This document shows positions 55,015-63,286 of a DNA stretch of 64,000 nt, piece after piece (position 1 is the first letter of the stretch; every line of letters begins with the position of its first letter). The stretch lies in NCBI RefSeq assembly GCF_026339955.1, contig NZ_JAPEPW010000002.1, positions 2,046,001 to 2,110,000 of the forward strand, given 5' to 3'. The DNA is from Streptomyces sp. NBC_01549. GTDB taxonomy: Bacteria; Actinomycetota; Actinomycetes; Streptomycetales; Streptomycetaceae. Position numbers and translations under genes: made by a program. The notes under the pieces were generated by a model that was not told where the DNA came from, did not search any database, and was given only the letters and a program-made list of their open reading frames with translations.

Positions 55015-55434
55015 CTAGTCGTTGGTGACTTCGCGGGCCGGAGCGATGCGCGTCGAGTCGTACGTCCCGGTTTGATCGCTCGGCGTCCTGGACTCACGGA
55101 ACTGCCCGAGCAGGTTGAAGAGCCCAGTCACCGCGGCTGCGTCTTCGTCTGCGGTCAGCGACCGGAAGCGCGATGCGTCGACCGCCGGCAGTACGGGGCG
55201 GAGGGCGAGTGCTTCCCAGATGAGGTTGGTGCCATGGCCCAGCTCTTCGGCCAGCCACTCGCGGAAACCGGCGAGCGCCGTACGTCCGCTGCCCTCGTGG
55301 CACCCGTTGAGATAGGCCGCGTAGCACCAGAAAGTGCCGTCCAGGCCGTAGGCGCCGGGGCGCCGCCGGATGTCCGCCGGCAGATCCGGGAGATCAAGCC
55401 GTACCGCTTGATCTCCCGGAAGCGAGTCACTCAC
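55015..55434 (-). CDS. Hypothetical protein beside the MITE
   Basis: A 139-residue protein starting at GTG 55,434 (MSDSLPGDQAVRLDLPDLPA) and containing GTFWCYAAYLNGCHEGSGRT and GFREWLAEELGHGTNLIWEA, mostly helical. It starts right at the stop of the small ORF tail copy C, suggesting coupled translation. The stop codon TAG lies in the CTAG target duplicate. No family recognised. Confidence 0.6.
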   Translation of the reverse strand: MSDSLPGDQAVRLDLPDLPADIRRRPGAYGLDGTFWCYAAYLNGCHEGSGRTALAGFREWLAEELGHGTNLIWEALALRPVLPAVDASRFRSLTADEDAAAVTGLFNLLGQFRESRTPSDQTGTYDSTRIAPAREVTND

Positions 55435-55496
55435 TCTTCGGTGAACTTCGCGACCCCGATGGGGCATGACACACCGGTCCCGTCAGGTCTGTGCTG
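55435..55496 (-). other. Small conserved ORF tail, copy C
   Basis: Minus strand encodes QHRPDGTGVSCPIGVAKFTE then E and a TGA that abuts the GTG of the 139-residue gene. It resembles copy B (QHRPAGTGVKLSTPF) up to GTGV, then lacks the KLSTPFETNWGA segment. Upstream the frame meets TGA, so it is a fragment here. Confidence 0.4.
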
Positions 55497-55761
55497 TCAC
55501 ATGGCCTGTCGGCCGTGCCATGGAGCGTGGGCGTGAGCGACATCCCTTCAGCGGCTGGACCTGCCGCACGCCTGGAGTCGAGGCAAGCCTTTTTCGGTGA
55601 GGACTGTTGCTTCCCCCTGCTGCCCTTCAGCGGGCGCACTCGAACGTGACGGATGCGTATCCGGTTCGGCAGCGGCTGGTATTGCGGGCCTGCGTCTATC
55701 TGGTGATGCTGACGTCTGTGCGATCAGAGTGAGCTGTCGGGTGGACAATCGGGGGTACTGG

Positions 55762-56370
55762 GTGAGCACATCAACGGATCACGGGACCGAAGGGCCGCTG
55801 GCGGAATTCGCCGCCCTGAGACAGGAGATCATTCAGCGTCAGGCCACTCAGCACAACATCCTTGCGTTGCAACTGACCATCTCCGGCGCGGTGTTCAGTT
55901 TCGCCCTCACCGGTACGTCCCGGAGCGGGTTCTTGCTGATCGTCCCGGTCAGCACGTACATGCTGTGCTCGCGCTTTGTCGAGGATCATCTCGGCATCGG
56001 ACAGTTGGGCCGTTACATCCGCGAGTATCTGAGTCCACGCATACCGGGAGGCCTCGGCTGGGAATCCTGGGTCGCCCAGAACCCGGCGAGGTTCGGCATT
56101 CCGGGGTTGTTGTGGATCTATGCGTACTTCGTCACCTACCCGGGGGTGGCAGTGCTCGCTCTCGGAGCGGCAGCTCCCGCAACGTTCGCGGCGGACCATG
56201 GCCAACGGTCACTCGGTGCGACGGTCGGCCTGGTAGTCGTATGGCTGCTCGGTCTGACAGTGACAGCCCTGTGCTGCCTGTTGTTGTGGCGAACGGGCAA
56301 ATCCACCCAGCCCCCCGACCCGGCCCATCGCATCCACCCACCGGAACCGCGCCGTGAGCCGCTGGACTGA
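55762..56370 (+). CDS. Membrane protein of unknown function
   Basis: A 202-residue protein from GTG 55,762 (MSTSTDHGTEGPLAEFAALR). After a helical segment (EIIQRQATQHNILALQLTIS) there are about four hydrophobic helices (GFLLIVPVSTYMLCSRFVED; PGLLWIYAYFVTYPGVAVLA; LVVVWLLGLTVTALCCLLLW) and a Pro-rich tail. The NILALQLT-type opening is common in small Streptomyces membrane proteins. An upstream GTG at 55,741 is possible. Confidence 0.65.
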   Translation: MSTSTDHGTEGPLAEFAALRQEIIQRQATQHNILALQLTISGAVFSFALTGTSRSGFLLIVPVSTYMLCSRFVEDHLGIGQLGRYIREYLSPRIPGGLGWESWVAQNPARFGIPGLLWIYAYFVTYPGVAVLALGAAAPATFAADHGQRSLGATVGLVVVWLLGLTVTALCCLLLWRTGKSTQPPDPAHRIHPPEPRREPLD

Positions 56371-56391
56371 TCGCTGAGGACCTGCCTGCTG

Positions 56392-56490
56392 CTATTCGGC
56401 GTCGGGGGCCGGAGCGATGCCCGTCGGGCACGAGGCACCCCAGTTGGTTTCGAATGGGGTACTTAGCTTGACCCCCGTTCCGGCGGGCCT
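56392..56490 (-). other. Small conserved ORF tail, copy B
   Basis: Minus strand encodes RQHRPAGTGVKLSTPFETNW and GASCPTGIAPAPDAE to a TAG, nearly the same as the end of copy A at 52,669. The upstream frame is not a convincing gene. It lies between the membrane protein gene and the truncated DUF4291 gene. Confidence 0.45.
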
Positions 56491-56542
56491 GTGCTGCCGT
56501 GTGACCCGTAGGCGGCAGTCGGCCGTTCGGTGAACTTGTCGG

Positions 56543-57001
56543 TCACGGGCGCAGGATGGCCAGGAGTTCGTCCCCGGCGGGGTAGGGGCGTTTCTGGGGC
56601 AGCAGTCCCGCGGCAGCGTCCAGCTCGCTGCGGCTTACGAGGTCGTGGACCTCTCGGGCGAGCGGAGTCACGTCGCTGATGGCCACCGTCCACTCGTCCG
56701 CGTATCGCCCTACGGCCTCGCCGGAGAGGCCGAGTTGGAGTGAACGATACGTCAGGGGCCGCAGGTGCAGGTCACGCTCGGGGTCCCACTGAACCCGGGC
56801 CGGTGCGCGCTTGAGCTGACGTTGCCAGGTGCTGCGGTCGGGGTGCAGCCCGCGTACGTAGCTCGACAGGCAGGCGTGGCGCAACACCCATTCGAAACCG
56901 TCGCGGGTGATCTCGATGGCCAGGACGGTCTCCTGCCCGGCCTTCGTCGCCCAGCCGCAGCGGTACATCATCCACAGAAAGGACGGCTTGATCCAGGTCA
57001 A
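56543..57001 (-). pseudogene. DUF4291 protein, N-terminally truncated
   Basis: Encodes LTWIKPSFLWMMYRCGWATK, TRDGFEWVLRHACLSSYVRG, PERDLHLRPLTYRSLQLGLS and YADEWTVAISDVTPLAREVH, characteristic of DUF4291. The family normally has about 50 residues before MTWIKPSF; here only a TTG at 57,001 is available and the upstream sequence is unrelated, so the N-terminus is lost. It carries the 80-bp segment repeated at 22,509. Confidence 0.7.
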
Positions 57002-57317
57002 TCCGTTTTCGCAGACCTTTTCGCCCCCCAGCCCACTTCACTGCTGGATGACCACTGATTTGCGCATGAAAGGGGCCGTGAAGACCCTCTGTGAGTGAGG
57101 AAGCAGTCACCGTTCGTACCCCTGTGACAGTTCTGACGCTCCATTCGATGTGTGACTTGTGGGGAAGGTGAGAACAGTGATGCTGTTGATGCGCGCGATG
57201 CGAATCATGCGGCGCACCTGTGATGACCTTCACCACGATGTGACAGAAAGCGAGAGTTCCTTACGCAAGGGCGCGTGGGGACCGCATGCAGGCTATGTGC
57301 ATTTGTGGAGGTTTCGA
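57002..57317. promoter_or_regulatory. Leader region of the graspetide locus
   Basis: AT-richer than its surroundings, with several TGTGAC repeats (57,126, 57,145 and 57,240 regions) and a GGAGG ribosome-binding site at 57,307 for the precursor gene. Likely promoter region; exact elements are not assignable. Confidence 0.45.
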
Positions 57318-57509
57318 GTGCGACCGTTCACCCTTAACTACGCCTTCCCCAAAGGGCTTCCGACCGTGGTGACGCCGTACCACTTCGACGAGTCGCGTCA
57401 GTTGAACGTGCTTCCCGACGGCCGCCCGGCCGTCAGTGACCCGGACCTGCTGCTGGCTGTCGGCACGACCGCATCCACCGCCGGTTCCCAGACGCACTTC
57501 GATGACTGA
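57318..57509 (+). CDS. tgmA: ATP-grasp-modified RiPP (graspetide) precursor peptide
   Basis: A 63-residue precursor from GTG 57,318, six bases after GGAGG. The leader is MRPFTLNYAFPKGLPTVVTP then YHFDESRQLNVLPDGRPAVS, matching the PFxL--xxP ... LxVxPDGRP pattern of TgmA-type peptides. The C-terminal core is TTASTAGSQTHFDD: Thr/Ser donors and Asp acceptors suitable for side-chain ester links. Only one core is present. The maturase gene starts 14 bases downstream. Confidence 0.85.
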   Translation: MRPFTLNYAFPKGLPTVVTPYHFDESRQLNVLPDGRPAVSDPDLLLAVGTTASTAGSQTHFDD

Positions 57510-57523
57510 CGCCCCGTAACCGA

Positions 57524-58480
57524 ATGACTGCGCTGATCCTCACGTCCGAAGAGGACGTGACCGCCGACATGGTGGTGGCCAAGTTGCACGAGATGGGGAC
57601 ACCCGTCATGCGGCTGGACCCCGCCGACGTGCCGGACAAGGTCGTATTGTCCGCTCACTACGCCCACGGCGACTTCGACGGCCACCTGTCGGTGAACGGA
57701 CATGTACTCGGCATGGGAGGCTTGCGCTCGGTATGGGTGCGCAGGCCCGGCGAACCGGCGGCGCACGCGACACACCCCTCGCCGTGGTTGACCGCCGAGA
57801 CCCGTCAGGCGCTGTTCGGAATGCTCTTCTCCGCTTCCACGCGATGGATGAACCATCCGCCCAACGCCGACCGGGCCCGCCTGAAACCATGGCAGTTGAG
57901 GGTCGCTCACCTCAGCGGCTTCGCCGTACCGCCGACCGTCTTCACCGCGGCCCCGCGCCTGGCACAGCAGTTCGCCGAGGAGCACCGAGACGTGGTGGTG
58001 AAGTCCGCCTCGGGACCGCCGCCCGGTGATCCCGCGCTGACCCTGCCCACCACCCTGATCCGACCCGACGCGGACTTCTCCGCCGTCGCGGCCGGCCCTG
58101 CGCTGCTGCAGCGTTACATACCCAAGCGCGCCGACATTCGTCTGACCTGTGTCGGCACTCGGCTGTTCGCCGCGCGGAAGGCTGCCGGGCCCGGCCAGGT
58201 GGACGGGCGCTACGGCGACACCGAGCACTCCTGGGAGGTGGTCTCGGTACCCGATCGCATCGGCAAGTCGGTGCACGAGTACGTCTCCCTTGCCGGACTG
58301 GCGTACGCCGCCTTCGACTTCGCCGAGGACGAGGAGGGCCTGTGGTGGTTCCTGGAGTGCAACCAGGGCGGCCAGTTCGGTTTCGTCGAACTGGAGACCG
58401 GTCAGCCGATCGCGGAGGCGGTCGCCCTATGGCTGTCACAGCGCAAGGCGGCTCGCCGTGTACCTGAGACCGACCGGTGA
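57524..58480 (+). CDS. tgmB: Graspetide ATP-grasp maturase
   Basis: A 318-residue ATP-grasp ligase that would join Thr/Ser hydroxyls to Asp carboxylates in the precursor. The N-terminal pre-ATP-grasp domain is TALILTSEEDVTADMVVAKL. VVVKSASGPPPGD holds the nucleotide-binding Lys, and YAAFDFAEDEEGLWWFLECN then QGGQFGFVELETG is the metal-binding end, ending in the ECNxxGQF-type signature. No TgmC-type O-methyltransferase gene follows, so the locus has only two genes. Confidence 0.9.
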   Translation: MTALILTSEEDVTADMVVAKLHEMGTPVMRLDPADVPDKVVLSAHYAHGDFDGHLSVNGHVLGMGGLRSVWVRRPGEPAAHATHPSPWLTAETRQALFGMLFSASTRWMNHPPNADRARLKPWQLRVAHLSGFAVPPTVFTAAPRLAQQFAEEHRDVVVKSASGPPPGDPALTLPTTLIRPDADFSAVAAGPALLQRYIPKRADIRLTCVGTRLFAARKAAGPGQVDGRYGDTEHSWEVVSVPDRIGKSVHEYVSLAGLAYAAFDFAEDEEGLWWFLECNQGGQFGFVELETGQPIAEAVALWLSQRKAARRVPETDR

Positions 58481-58679
58481 GGCGACCACCGCGCGCGTGC
58501 CGCCCCAGCTTCGCCCACGGCACCCGTTCAGCGCACTGCTGCGCGTGGGGGGATCTGCCATGGAAGAGGCCATGAACGCGGCTTGATGATCCACGTCAAG
58601 CCTCGCTCACAACCCTCTGGCGGGACTACTGCTGGCCCGTGACAACCGCGGCACCAGAAGCCGACATCCGGTCGTCTAG

Positions 58680-58827
58680 GAATTGGACCGTGGAGCGGAC
58701 GGTGGCGTGGCTGGCCGGGGTGCCGCCGCCTGCACCGCCGTTACGAGCTCAAGGCGGAACACTTCCTGGCCTTCGCCGGCATCGCCGCGGCGCTCATTTG
58801 CTTCCGGCGCCTCTCGCAGCAGGCGTG
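58680..58827 (+). pseudogene. IS5-family transposase C-terminal remnant
   Basis: Reads NWTVERTVAWLAG, a frameshift, then CRRLHRRYELKAEHFLAFAG and IAAALICFRRLSQQA to a stop. The VERTxAWLxxCRRLxxRYExxxEHF pattern is the C-terminus of IS5-type transposases. Nothing else of the element is recognisable. Confidence 0.8.
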
Positions 58828-59460
58828 AAGCAGCGCGCTGCCGCTACGGGACGTTCCAGGCGGGGCGATGAAGGGCTGCTCGTCCTCGGTGGCCAGGAAG
58901 CTGAGGGTGCCTGGATGTGGGTGGCCGAGCAGTCGGCTGGCGGACGCGTCGAGGCCGAGCCAGCGCACGGTGAGCACGCGTGCCAGATGACCGTGCGCGA
59001 CGACGGCGACGTCGCCATCGTCCAACAGCGGCCGGATCCGGTCCAGCACCGCGTCCGTGCGCGCGGCCACCTGCTGGAGCTGCTCGCCAGGATGGGCGGC
59101 GTCGCCGGGAATGACGCCGTCCCGCCACAGGTCCCAGCCCGGCCTCGTCTCCTGGATTTGCGCCGCGGTCAGGCCCTCATAGCCGCCGTAGTCCCACTCC
59201 ATCAGGTCGGAATCGGGTCTGACACCGGTCAGGACCGCCAACTCGGCCGTCCGCACAGCGCGGCTCAGCGGGCTGCTGAACACGGCGACCAGATGGCGTC
59301 GGGCGAGCCTCGGAGCGAGCGACTTGGCTGCGGCCTCGCCCACGTCGGTAAGCAGTTTCAGGCGGTCACTGATTTTCGACTGCCGTTCACCGCGACGGAG
59401 AGCGTCCGCGTCGCCGGCCCAGCGACGCGGTGTCTGGCTTCGGCCGCCCCCGATATCCAC
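58741..59460 (-). pseudogene. Histidine phosphatase family gene, decayed
   Basis: The central part is good family sequence (LTDVGEAAAKSLAPRLARRH, AVFSSPLSRAVRTAELAVLT, MEWDYGGYEGLTAAQIQETR, DVAVVAHGHLARVLTVRWLG). However, the catalytic RHG motif at the N-terminus reads RRG in ALRRGERQSK with scrambled sequence before it, and the C-terminus runs into the IS5 remnant. The phospho-acceptor His is therefore missing. Confidence 0.75.
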
Positions 59461-59495
59461 TCGCCCTGACCGGGCAGGCGGCCTACCCTCGGCCC

Positions 59496-60227
59496 ATGAA
59501 CAAGCCCCTCGTCGCCATCCTCAGTGGCGCCGGTATCTCCACCGATTCCGGGATCCCCGACTATCGCGGCCCGAACGGGCTGTGGCGGCGGGATCCGGAG
59601 GCCGAGAAGCTCGTGACGTACGACTTCTACATGGATGATCCGGAGATCCGGCAGCGGTCGTGGCAGATGCGGCGCAAGAACCGGACACTGCGGGCGGAGC
59701 CGAACGCGGCCCACCGGGCGGTGGCCGAGCTGGAGCGGTCCGGGGTGCCGGTGCGGGTGATCACGCAGAACGTGGACGGGTTGCACCAGCTCGCCGGGAT
59801 GCCGGCCCGCAAGGTGATCGAGCTGCATGGCACCGCGCGTACCGTCGTGTGCACCAAGTGTCATGCCAAGGGGCCGATGGAGGACGCGCTCGCGCGGGTC
59901 GAGGCCGGCGAAGAGGACCCGCCGTGCCTGGAGTGCGGCGGGATCCTGAAGTCGGCGACGGTGATGTTCGGGCAGCGCCTCGATCCGGTGGTGCTCGGTG
60001 AGGCGATGGCGATCACCAAGGCGTGCCAGGTGTTCATCGCGGTCGGCAGCAGCCTTCAGGTGCAGCCCGCCGCCGGGCTCGCGGGCCTCGCCGCCGACCA
60101 CGGGGCGCAGTTGATCATCGTCAACGCCGAGCCGACGCCGTACGACGAGCGGGCCGACGAGGTCGTACGGGAACCGATCGGTACCGCCCTGCCGAAGCTG
60201 CTGCGAACGCTGGGCGAGGAGAGTTAG
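59496..60227 (+). CDS. cobB: Sir2-family NAD-dependent protein deacylase
   Basis: A 243-residue sirtuin. GAGISTDSGIPDYRG (NAD binding), TQNVDGLHQLAG, the catalytic His111 in IELHGTA, two zinc pairs (Cys119/Cys122 and Cys144/Cys147) and AVGSSLQVQPAAGL are all present. Acts on acetyl- or acyl-lysine, for example acyl-CoA synthetases. Part of the conserved right flank; probably equivalent to one of the S. coelicolor CobB proteins (from memory). Confidence 0.93.
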   Translation: MNKPLVAILSGAGISTDSGIPDYRGPNGLWRRDPEAEKLVTYDFYMDDPEIRQRSWQMRRKNRTLRAEPNAAHRAVAELERSGVPVRVITQNVDGLHQLAGMPARKVIELHGTARTVVCTKCHAKGPMEDALARVEAGEEDPPCLECGGILKSATVMFGQRLDPVVLGEAMAITKACQVFIAVGSSLQVQPAAGLAGLAADHGAQLIIVNAEPTPYDERADEVVREPIGTALPKLLRTLGEES

Positions 60228-60242
60228 GGCCTGGGCAGTGGG

Positions 60243-60755
60243 CTAGAAGAGAGCCGTACCGCTCTCGAAGTCCAGCAGGCGCTGCTTGCGGTCCAGGCCG
60301 CCGCCGTATCCGGTGAGACTTCCGTTCGCGCCGACCACGCGGTGACAGGGCACGATGATGCCGATGGGGTTCTTGCCGTTGGCCAGGCCGACCGCGCGGG
60401 AGGCGCCCGCGTTGCCCAGGGCTTCGGCCAGTTCGCCGTAGGAGCGGGTCTCGCCGTAGGGGATCCGGCGCAGCTGATCCCAGACGCCGCGCTGGAAGGG
60501 GGTGCCGGACATCCGCAGTTGGAGGGTGAACTCCTTCAACTCGCCCCCGAAATAGGCCTTCAACTGGTCGGTGACCTCGCCGAAGGGCGCCTCGTCGCGT
60601 TCGCCGAAGGTCTCCTCCGGCGGACGGTGGCGTTGGCCGACCATGTAGAGGCCGCACAGGACGCCTTCCTCGGCGACGAGGGTGAGGGGGCCGTACGGGC
60701 TGTCGATGACCGTGTGCTGTTTCACAGTTCGTACCTTCGAGTCGCTTGAATCCAT
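60243..60755 (-). CDS. ogt: Methylated-DNA-protein-cysteine methyltransferase
   Basis: A 170-residue suicide alkyltransferase that repairs O6-alkylguanine. TPFQRGVWDQLRRIPYGETR (HTH), GLANGKNPIGIIVPCHRVVG with acceptor Cys137, and LTGYGGGLDRKQRLLDFE are canonical. It starts 20 bases after the stop of the upstream alkA/ada gene on the same strand, so they form a repair operon. Convergent with cobB. Confidence 0.95.
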   Translation of the reverse strand: MDSSDSKVRTVKQHTVIDSPYGPLTLVAEEGVLCGLYMVGQRHRPPEETFGERDEAPFGEVTDQLKAYFGGELKEFTLQLRMSGTPFQRGVWDQLRRIPYGETRSYGELAEALGNAGASRAVGLANGKNPIGIIVPCHRVVGANGSLTGYGGGLDRKQRLLDFESGTALF

Positions 60756-60775
60756 GCGCGTTTGCTTGAAGTCGC

Positions 60776-62257
60776 TTATACGGGGAGGAAGTTGATCGGG
60801 TGACTGTCCGTCGCCCACAGGTACTGGACCGCGTAAGCCCGCCATGGGCGCCACGCCGACGCGCGCGCCGTGAGGGCGGCGGGGGTCGACGGCAGGCCCA
60901 GCTCCTGGGCCGCGCGCCGTATTCCGAGGTCGGTGGGGAGGAAGGCGTCGGGGTCGCCGAGGGCGCGCATGCCGATGACGTCGACCGTCCAGGGGCCGAA
61001 GCCGGGGAGGGCGAGGAGTCGGGCGCGTGCCTCGGACCAGTCGCTCTCCACCCCCAAGTGAAGTGTGCCGTCCGCGAGTTGACCTACGAGGGTGGTGAAG
61101 GTGGTGCGGCGGGTGCTCGGCATGGCGAGTGACGACGGGTCCAGCGCCGCGAGCGCCTGAGGGGAGGGGAAGAGGTGGGTGAGGCCGCCCTCGGGGTCCT
61201 CGACGGGTTCGCCGTGCGCGGTGACCAGGCGGGCCGCGTGCGTACGGGCGGCGGCCGTGGAGACCTGCTGGCCCAGGACGGCCCGTACGGCGAACTCGGC
61301 CTCGTCGACCGTGCGCGGCACCCGGCGGCCGGGGGCCTTCTCCACCAGGGGCGCCAGCACGGGATCCGTCCGCAGCTGGTCGTCGACCGCGACCGGGTCG
61401 GCGTCCAGGTCGAGCATGCGGCGGCAGCGGCTGATCGCCACGGGCAGGTCGCGCAGGTCGCTGAGGGTGAGACGGCAGGCGATGTGGTCGACGTGCGGGG
61501 TGAGCCCGACGATCCCGTGGCCGTAGGGCAGGCGCAGGGTGCGCCGGTAGGCGCCGTCGCGCCACTCCTCGACCCCGGGTACGGCGGTCGCCGCGAGGTG
61601 GCCGAAGAGGTTGTCGGGGTTGAGCGGGGCGCGGAAGGGGAGCCGAAGGCTCAGGACGCCCGGTGTGGCCGGGGCGCGTTTCTTCGGCACCCGGTCGCGC
61701 AGCTCGCTCGGGGCGAGGGCGAAGACCTCGCGCACGGTGTCGTTGAAGGTGCGGATGGAGGAGAACCCGGCCGCGAAGGCGATCTCCGCCATCGGGAGCG
61801 CGGTGGTCTCGATGAGCAGCCGGGCGGTCTGGGCGCGCTGGGCCCGGGCGAGCGCGAGTGGTCCCGCGCCCAGCTCGGCCAGCAGCTGCCGCTCGACCTG
61901 ACGGATGCTGTAGCCGAGTCGGACGGCCAGGCCCGGAACGCCCTCGCGGTCCACGACCCCGTCGCCGATCAGGCGCATCGCGCGGGCGACGAGGTCGGCT
62001 CGCTGGTTCCACTCGGGCGAACCGGGGCTGGTGTCCGGACGGCAGCGCTTGCAGGCCCGGAACCCGGCCTGCTGGCAGGCCGCCGCGCTCGGGTAGAACG
62101 TCATGTTCTCGGGTTTCGGCGGCACCACCGGGCAGCTCGGCCGGCAGTAGATCCGTGTGGTCAGGACCGCCGTGAAGAACCATCCGTCGAAGCGTGCGTC
62201 CTTCGACTGGACGGCGCGCACACAGCGCGCCATGTCGGTGTGCATCCCGTTCCGCAT
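60776..62257 (-). CDS. Ada-AlkA fusion: methyl-phosphotriester sensor, AraC HTH and DNA-3-methyladenine glycosylase
   Basis: A 493-residue three-domain protein. The N-terminal Ada zinc domain has four Cys (RIYCRPSCPVV and ACQQAGFRACKRCRPD). An AraC-type HTH follows (LAVRLGYSIRQVERQLLAEL; AEIAFAAGFSSIRTFNDTVR), then an AlkA glycosylase with HhH-GPD (RVPRTVDEAEFAVRAVLGQQ; LLALPGFGPWTVDVIGMRAL). It couples sensing of alkylated DNA to base excision and to ogt expression. ATG at 62,257 or 62,245. Confidence 0.93.
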   Translation of the reverse strand: MRNGMHTDMARCVRAVQSKDARFDGWFFTAVLTTRIYCRPSCPVVPPKPENMTFYPSAAACQQAGFRACKRCRPDTSPGSPEWNQRADLVARAMRLIGDGVVDREGVPGLAVRLGYSIRQVERQLLAELGAGPLALARAQRAQTARLLIETTALPMAEIAFAAGFSSIRTFNDTVREVFALAPSELRDRVPKKRAPATPGVLSLRLPFRAPLNPDNLFGHLAATAVPGVEEWRDGAYRRTLRLPYGHGIVGLTPHVDHIACRLTLSDLRDLPVAISRCRRMLDLDADPVAVDDQLRTDPVLAPLVEKAPGRRVPRTVDEAEFAVRAVLGQQVSTAAARTHAARLVTAHGEPVEDPEGGLTHLFPSPQALAALDPSSLAMPSTRRTTFTTLVGQLADGTLHLGVESDWSEARARLLALPGFGPWTVDVIGMRALGDPDAFLPTDLGIRRAAQELGLPSTPAALTARASAWRPWRAYAVQYLWATDSHPINFLPV

Positions 62258-62344
62258 GCCTCAAGCATCGGGCACGCGCGGGGTCGGGGCTGGCGAGAAT
62301 CCGACATCAACCTCACGGCTGCGGACAGGCGGCGGGCCGCGCAG

Positions 62345-63286
62345 TCAGCGGGTCTCCTCGCCCTGGGCGATCTCCACCTCGTGATGGAAGGTGAGGACGC
62401 CGGTCGCCGCCGCGGAGGCCGAGACGGTCGCGCAGGCGACGAGGAGGAGGGCGATCCAGGAGGCGGCGCGGGGGCGGTGCCCGGGAGCCGCGAGGAGGGC
62501 CGCGACCCGCTGGGGTACGGGTCCGGTGGTCGCGGCGGCGGCGAAGTCGGGGCGGGTGGAGCGGGCGGACGTGATGGCGAGGGCGGCGCGGGCGATGGCG
62601 CGCGCGGTCAGCCGCCGGTCCCCCACCGCGGTGGCGGCGGCCTCGTCCGCGGCACGCTCGGCGGCCAGCGCGATGCTGGCGCGGACCGGGCGCAGCCCCG
62701 GATGGCAGTGCGCGGCGATCTCCGCCGCGACGAGGAAGCGGTGGTGGCCGCCCGCGTTGTGGGCCCGCTCGTGGGCGAAGAGCGCCTCGCGCTCGTCGGG
62801 GCCGAGACTGCGGAGCATCGCGGTGGTGACGACGATGCGGTGCGGACGGCCCGGCAGCGCGTAGGCGTCCGGATGCGGCGACTCGATCACACACAGGTCG
62901 CCCGCGGCGGGTCGGCGGTCGGCCTGGGTGCGGGCGACGCGAAAGGCGCGCAGCTGGCGCAGGGCGGAGCGTACGAGGGTCGCGGCACCGACGGTCAGGA
63001 GGCCGGTGGCCGCTGTCGCCAGGGGCACGACGACCAGGTTGGGCGGGGTGCGCAGGGGGTGGACGAGTTCACCCAGGCCCGCCAGGACCGGCAGCTTGAG
63101 CAGGCCGGTGAGCAGCAGCGCACCGAGTGCGGCCACGGAGGCGCCGGCCAGCACGAGGACCGTGAGGGTGAGTGCCCACAGTGCGGTGACCGGTGCGAGG
63201 TGGTCGAGGCAGCGGCGGGCCAGCGTCGGTACGGCGAAGGGCAGCAGAATCGGGATGAGCAGCAAGATGATTAGCGGAGTGGTCAT
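62345..63286 (-). CDS. M56-family membrane metallopeptidase (BlaR1-like)
   Basis: A 313-residue membrane protein with N-terminal helices, the zinc motif HERAH at residues 172-176 (FAHERAHNAGGHHRF), a downstream Glu in AAERAADEAAA and a C-terminal helix. M56 proteases cleave their cognate BlaI-type repressor. Its start overlaps the repressor stop by four bases. It lacks a penicillin-binding sensor domain, so the inducing signal is unknown. Confidence 0.92.
   Translation of the reverse strand: MTTPLIILLLIPILLPFAVPTLARRCLDHLAPVTALWALTLTVLVLAGASVAALGALLLTGLLKLPVLAGLGELVHPLRTPPNLVVVPLATAATGLLTVGAATLVRSALRQLRAFRVARTQADRRPAAGDLCVIESPHPDAYALPGRPHRIVVTTAMLRSLGPDEREALFAHERAHNAGGHHRFLVAAEIAAHCHPGLRPVRASIALAAERAADEAAATAVGDRRLTARAIARAALAITSARSTRPDFAAAATTGPVPQRVAALLAAPGHRPRAASWIALLLVACATVSASAAATGVLTFHHEVEIAQGEETR

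Noticed and set aside
60756..62264. Fusion of the ogt frame with an upstream Arg-rich frame
   Set aside because: The upstream part is an out-of-frame shadow of ada-alkA; Ogt starts at the ATG at 60,755.
61175..63274. Plus-strand open frame of 699 codons
   Set aside because: Antisense to the ada-alkA and M56 genes, both with clear motifs; Gly/Arg/Glu-rich shadow without family features.
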